DNA from: an uncultured Collinsella sp. | GTDB lineage: Bacteria > Actinomycetota > Coriobacteriia > Coriobacteriales > Coriobacteriaceae | Reading direction: 5' to 3' | Assembly: GCA_900551555.1 (NCBI GenBank) | Contig: URWC01000068.1 | Span: forward strand, 1-8,963 | DNA: 8,963 nt | Shown here: one piece after another, positions 5,891-8,963 of the stretch | Numbering within the stretch: the first letter of the stretch is position 1 | Layout of the letters: each line of letters begins with the position of its first letter | The notes under the pieces: generated by a model | The model's input: only the letters and a program-made list of their open reading frames with translations | Databases searched by the model: none | Told to the model about the DNA's origin: nothing | Translations under genes and position numbers: made by a program

Positions 5891-6724
5891 ATGGAAAACG
5901 AGAACATCACCGCCGTCGCCGAGGGCAAGCCCTCCGGCTATAAGGTCACCAAGAAGGACCTGCGCAACGCGAACTGGCGCTGGCTCATGAGCGTGTGCAC
6001 CTTCAACTACCAGACCCAGCAGGGCGCCTCGGTCGCCTACGCCCTCTCGCCGATCCTGAGGAAGATCTACACGAACGACGAGGACTATAAGCAAGCGCTC
6101 AACAACCACTTCCGCTACTACAACACCCAGCCTTGGCTCGCCGCCATCATCCTCGGCGCCTGCGTGGCCATGGAGGAGCGTGACGGCCTCGCGGCGGCGG
6201 ACGCCGTCCAAGACCTGAAGATCGGCACCATGGGACCGCTCGCCGGCGTCGGCGACTCCCTGCTCATGACCATGATCCCGACCATCATGGGCTCCATCGC
6301 CGCCTACATGGCCATCGAGGGCAACCCCGTGGGAGCCGGCATCTGGTTCGCGCTCATCCTGGCCATCTTCTGGGTCCGCATGCACGCCCTCGAGTTCGGC
6401 TACAAGCAGGGTGTGAAGCTCGTCACCGACTTCAGCGAGAAGCTTCCCAACCTCACTGCCGCCGCCTCCGTGCTCGGCCTCACCGTGGTCGGCTGCCTCA
6501 TCGCCTCGGTCATCGGCGTCACCTGCCCGATTAGCTTCAGCTTCGGCGACGTCTCGATGGAGATTCAGCCGCTGCTCGACAAGATCCTGCCTGCCATGAT
6601 CCCCGCCGCCATCACGGGAAGCGCGTATTACCTTCTTACCAAGAAGAACGCGAGCATGACGGCCCTCATCCTCGTGGTGATCGTCCTCGCGATGGTCGCC
6701 TCCGCCGCCGGCATCCTCGCCTAG
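5891..6724 (+). CDS. PTS mannose/fructose/sorbose-family subunit IID
   Basis: 277 residues, the second membrane subunit of the permease. The soluble N-terminal part carries TKKDLRNANWRWLMSVCTFN (20-39) and the family's Q-G-A-S-V-A-Y-A-L-S-P-I-L segment (44-56). The G-T-M-G-P-L-A-G-V-G-D-S-L signature is at 112-124. Hydrophobic stretches at about 126-141, 148-163, 190-212, 230-248 and 256-276 make up the membrane part, and the protein ends just after the last one, as usual for IID. GGAGAGG at 5874-5880, inside the end of the IIC gene, serves as ribosome site ten bases before the ATG, so expression is coupled to IIC. Confidence 0.93.
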   Translation: MENENITAVAEGKPSGYKVTKKDLRNANWRWLMSVCTFNYQTQQGASVAYALSPILRKIYTNDEDYKQALNNHFRYYNTQPWLAAIILGACVAMEERDGLAAADAVQDLKIGTMGPLAGVGDSLLMTMIPTIMGSIAAYMAIEGNPVGAGIWFALILAIFWVRMHALEFGYKQGVKLVTDFSEKLPNLTAAASVLGLTVVGCLIASVIGVTCPISFSFGDVSMEIQPLLDKILPAMIPAAITGSAYYLLTKKNASMTALILVVIVLAMVASAAGILA

Positions 6725-6750
6725 CTTCGACCCAAGAGATTGGTGAATCA

Positions 6751-7149
6751 ATGAGAAAGATAGTTGTGGCGAGCCATTCCCTTCTCGCCCAGGGCTTCAA
6801 GGACACCCTCGAGTTCCTTACGGGTAAGAGCGACGCCATCAACGCCGTGTGCGCCTACGTGAACGACAACGGCGAGGGGCTCGACGCGGCGGTCGAGGCG
6901 GCGCTTTCGGGCACTGACGAGGTCGTCGTCCTCACCGACGCGCTCGGCGGCAGCGTGAACCAGCGCTTCTCCCGCTTCGCCTCCGACCGGATCCACGTGA
7001 TCGCGGGTGTCAACCTCCCGCTCGCCATGACGGTCGCGCTCGCGCGCCCCGACGAGAAACTCGACTTCGACGCCCTCGTCGACGAGGCGCGCCAGCAGAT
7101 CGTCTACGTGAACGGTGCCAGTTCCGCCGAGTGCGAAGACGACGAATAG
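6751..7149 (+). CDS. PTS mannose-family subunit IIA
   Basis: 132 residues, a separate cytoplasmic EIIA-Man domain that takes phosphate from HPr and passes it to IIB. The active-site histidine is H9 in V-V-A-S-H-S-L-L-A. The strand VVVLTDALGGSVNQ (58-70) supplies the conserved D63 and G-G-S, and the I-A-G-V-N-L-P-L segment (84-91) is typical of the family. The usual S-H-G is S-H-S here. IIA follows IID instead of being fused to IIB as in E. coli ManX. The ribosome site is poor (AGAGATTGG about 9 bases upstream), and the 26-base gap from IID is the longest within the core of the operon, so it may be translated less well than its neighbours. The last seven residues are mostly acidic and probably unstructured. 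Confidence 0.9.
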   Translation: MRKIVVASHSLLAQGFKDTLEFLTGKSDAINAVCAYVNDNGEGLDAAVEAALSGTDEVVVLTDALGGSVNQRFSRFASDRIHVIAGVNLPLAMTVALARPDEKLDFDALVDEARQQIVYVNGASSAECEDDE

Positions 7150-7161
7150 AGGAGGTCGACG

Positions 7162-8286
7162 ATGAGAGAGTTCCTTAAGGACGTGTGGATGCACGGCGGT
7201 GAGGAAAGCCGCGCCATCACCCCCGAGAACATCACGGGCGAGAAGGGCCGCGCCGCCATGTCGGCCAGCCACCTCGGCGTCGGCCGCAAGGGCTCGTGCT
7301 GCGTGCCCCTTGAGTCCGGCGAGACCATCACGCTCGCGGACATCGAGGGCCCCGGCATCATCCGCCACATCTGGATGACCGTCCCCGACAAGACCGCCGC
7401 CGGCAGCTTCGTCATGCGCGACCTCGTACTGCGCTTCTACTGGGACGACGAGGAGACCCCCTCGGTCGAGTGCCCTGTCGGCGACTTCTTCTGCAACGGC
7501 TTCGGTGAGCGCGCCATCGTCAACTCGATGCCCATCTGCGTGAACCCGACGGGCGGCATGAACTGCTACTTCGAGATGCCTTTCAGGAAGCACGCCAAGG
7601 TCACGCTTACGAGCGAGCACCCCGGGTTCATTAAGTACATCTTCTACACGTTCAACTACGCGCTCACCGACGTGCCGGACGACGCCATGTACTTCCACGC
7701 CCGTTTTAACCGCGAGTGCAGCACCCGCAGGGGCGTCGACTACACCGTGCTCGACGGCGTGCGCGGTAAGGGCTACTACGTCGGCACCTACATGGCCCTG
7801 TGCGCCCTGGAGCGCTATTGGTGGGGCGAGGGCGAGATGAAGTTCTTCCTCGACGGCGACGAGGAGTTCCCCACGGTCACCTCGACGGGAGCCGAGGACT
7901 ACTTCGGCGGTGCCTGGGCCTTCCTCGACAGGCCGCCCCACGCGCTGCCCGAGGCGCAGTGCTTCAACACGCTGTTCGCCGGCTACCCGTACCGCTCGAC
8001 GCGCGACGCCACGCGCGACCGCTTCAGCGCGGGCAAGCCGAACCCGAACCCGATGCTCGCGACCAACGACGACGCGCTGCCCAGGCACGGCCTCTACAGG
8101 TGGCACCTTCCCGACCCGATCTCGTTCAAGGAGGACCTGCGCGTGACGTTCCAGGACCTCGGCAACGACGACATCAAGCTCTACGAGCGCGAGGACGACA
8201 TCTCCACCGTCGCCTACTGGTACCAAAGCGAGCCGCACGCCGTGCTCGCCCCGTTTGCCGCAAGGCAGGACCGCGTGCCCAGGTAG
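7162..8286 (+). CDS. DUF2961 / GH172-family glycosidase, cytoplasmic
   Basis: 374 residues. Recognised by the N-terminal DIEGPGIIRHIWMT segment (60-73), C-P-V-G-D-F-F (104-110), and the W-W-G-E-G-E-M-K-F-F-L-D-G-D block (220-233) followed by T-G-A-E-D-Y-F-G-G-A-W (242-252). GH172 was founded on a Bifidobacterium dentium enzyme acting on alpha-fructofuranosides and difructose dianhydride I; other members act on D-arabinofuranosides. As I recall it, the catalytic pair is the Glu of W-W-G-E-G and that of T-G-x-E-D-Y, here E223 and E245, both present. There is no signal peptide or membrane segment, so it acts inside the cell. AGGAGG six bases before the ATG overlaps the end of the IIA gene's stop region. 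Its place after a PTS and before a fructokinase favours an imported fructofuranoside as substrate, possibly phosphorylated on entry. Family secure; substrate inferred. Confidence 0.85.
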   Translation: MREFLKDVWMHGGEESRAITPENITGEKGRAAMSASHLGVGRKGSCCVPLESGETITLADIEGPGIIRHIWMTVPDKTAAGSFVMRDLVLRFYWDDEETPSVECPVGDFFCNGFGERAIVNSMPICVNPTGGMNCYFEMPFRKHAKVTLTSEHPGFIKYIFYTFNYALTDVPDDAMYFHARFNRECSTRRGVDYTVLDGVRGKGYYVGTYMALCALERYWWGEGEMKFFLDGDEEFPTVTSTGAEDYFGGAWAFLDRPPHALPEAQCFNTLFAGYPYRSTRDATRDRFSAGKPNPNPMLATNDDALPRHGLYRWHLPDPISFKEDLRVTFQDLGNDDIKLYEREDDISTVAYWYQSEPHAVLAPFAARQDRVPR

Positions 8287-8313
8287 GGTCGCCTCGAAAC
8301 AAGCCAACGTTAT

Positions 8314-8348
8314 GGGCGCCCGCGGTTGACCATGACTGCGGGCGTCCC
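8314..8348 (+). terminator. GC-rich hairpin between GH172 and kinase genes
   Basis: GGGCGCCCGCGGT (8314-8326) pairs with ACTGCGGGCGTCCC (8335-8348) with one bulged base and one G-U pair, leaving an 8-base loop. It is followed by TTCGT rather than a T-run, so it would be a weak terminator. It more likely reduces read-through into the kinase gene or protects the 3' end of the upstream mRNA. It lies six bases before the ribosome binding site of the kinase gene. Confidence 0.45.
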
Positions 8349-8365
8349 TTCGTAAGGAGGACCAC

Positions 8366-8963
8366 ATGAGCGAAAAGCAAATGAGGCTCGGCGCCCTCGA
8401 GGCCGGCGGGACCAAGATGGTCTGTGCCGTGGTGTCCGGCGACGGCGAGGTCCTCGACCGTATGGAGACCCCGACGCTTACGCCCACCGAGACCGTCCCG
8501 CAAATGGTCGAGTGGTTCACCGCCCGCGATGTGGACGCGTTGGGCATCGGCGCCTTCGGCCCGACCTGCGTCGACCCCAACGATGAGCGCTACGGTTCCA
8601 TCCTCCAGACGCCCAAGCTCGCGTGGCGAGGCTATGGTCTTCGCGCCGCGTTCGCCGACGCCCTCGGGATTCCGGTGACCTACGACACGGACGTGAACGT
8701 TGCCTGCCTCGGCGAAGTGGTCTTCGGCTGCTGCAAGGGGCTCGAGGACGCCGTCTACGTGACCATCGGCACCGGCGTGAGCACGGGCGTCATGTGCGCG
8801 GGCAGGCTCCTTCACGGCATGCTGCACCCCGAGGCCGGCCACATGCTGGTAAGGACCCGTCCCACCGAGGAGGGACGCTGCGTCTGCCCGAGCCACGCGA
8901 GCTGTCTCGAGGGCCTCGCCTCCGGCCCCGCCATCGCCGCGCGGTGGGGAAAGCCCGCGGCCG
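8366..8963 (+). CDS. ROK-family fructokinase (GmuE/BsFRK-like), 3' part missing
   Basis: The first 199 residues are present and the frame runs off the right edge. AAGGAGG five bases before the ATG fixes the start. ATP-phosphate motif LEAGGTK (11-17), I-G-A-F-G-P (61-66), catalytic-base region DTDVN (107-111, with D109 the likely base), the ITIGTG-like loop V-T-I-G-T-G-V (132-138), and the ROK zinc site H159 plus C174-P-S-H177-A-S-C180, followed by L-E-G-L-A-S-G-P-A-I. The order and wording follow Bacillus subtilis GmuE closely, a cytoplasmic kinase that makes fructose 6-phosphate (and mannose 6-phosphate) with ATP. As the gene after the GH172 enzyme, it would phosphorylate the free hexose the glycosidase releases, since the PTS can phosphorylate only the unit it imports. 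Glucose or N-acetylmannosamine kinase activity is less likely given the GmuE-like motif wording. Confidence 0.88.
   Translation, partial: MSEKQMRLGALEAGGTKMVCAVVSGDGEVLDRMETPTLTPTETVPQMVEWFTARDVDALGIGAFGPTCVDPNDERYGSILQTPKLAWRGYGLRAAFADALGIPVTYDTDVNVACLGEVVFGCCKGLEDAVYVTIGTGVSTGVMCAGRLLHGMLHPEAGHMLVRTRPTEEGRCVCPSHASCLEGLASGPAIAARWGKPAA

Noticed and set aside
6748..8580. 610-codon minus-strand open frame opposite IIA, GH172 and kinase genes
   Set aside because: It is the antisense of three well-recognised genes, has a low-complexity translation and no ribosome binding site; a compositional shadow.
1..8963. CRISPR array or intact insertion sequence
   Set aside because: No regularly spaced repeats and no transposase or terminal inverted repeats with target duplication were seen.

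Overview
The window looks like the chromosome of a GC-rich, saccharolytic Gram-positive bacterium, most likely a Coriobacteriia member (Collinsella/Olsenella-like). The reasons are strong G/C preference at third codon positions, AGGAGG-type ribosome binding sites, a mannose-family PTS and a LevR-type regulator in a high-GC background. The taxon is an inference from style and gene content; no marker gene is present.

Left part (1-1757). The 5' end of an Abi_2-family (AbiD/AbiF-like) gene runs off the left edge on the minus strand. A long stretch without an intact gene follows, to 1757. It holds an AT-rich nested inverted repeat (about 828-886), a strong orphan rho-independent terminator pointing right (1034-1075), a 9-bp-arm inverted repeat (1110-1138), and at least two decayed coding fragments: the C-terminus of an unrecognised protein on the minus strand, and about 35 codons resembling the middle of an MTA/SAH nucleosidase on the plus strand. 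It reads as an old insertion/deletion site.

Right part (1758-8963). All genes point right and form one sugar-utilisation locus: a 913-residue LevR-like regulator, a 120-bp leader, the four subunits of a mannose/fructose/sorbose-family PTS (IIB, IIC, IID, IIA), a cytoplasmic DUF2961/GH172 glycosidase, and a ROK-family fructokinase (GmuE/BsFRK-like) cut by the right edge. Spacing from IIB to GH172 is 2-26 bp, which suggests co-transcription. A hairpin separates GH172 from the kinase.

Suggested joint role (inference): the PTS imports a furanoside sugar, probably a fructose-containing di- or oligosaccharide or a dianhydride. The GH172 enzyme opens it in the cytoplasm and the ROK kinase phosphorylates the released fructose (or mannose). 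PTS phosphorylation of the regulator would couple expression to transport.

The two most notable points are the regulator and the gene set. The regulator keeps its PTS phosphorylation sites but has lost the GAFTGA loop and acidic Walker B residues needed for a sigma-54 activator. The set of a PTS, a GH172 enzyme and a fructokinase in one operon has a substrate that cannot be read from sequence alone.
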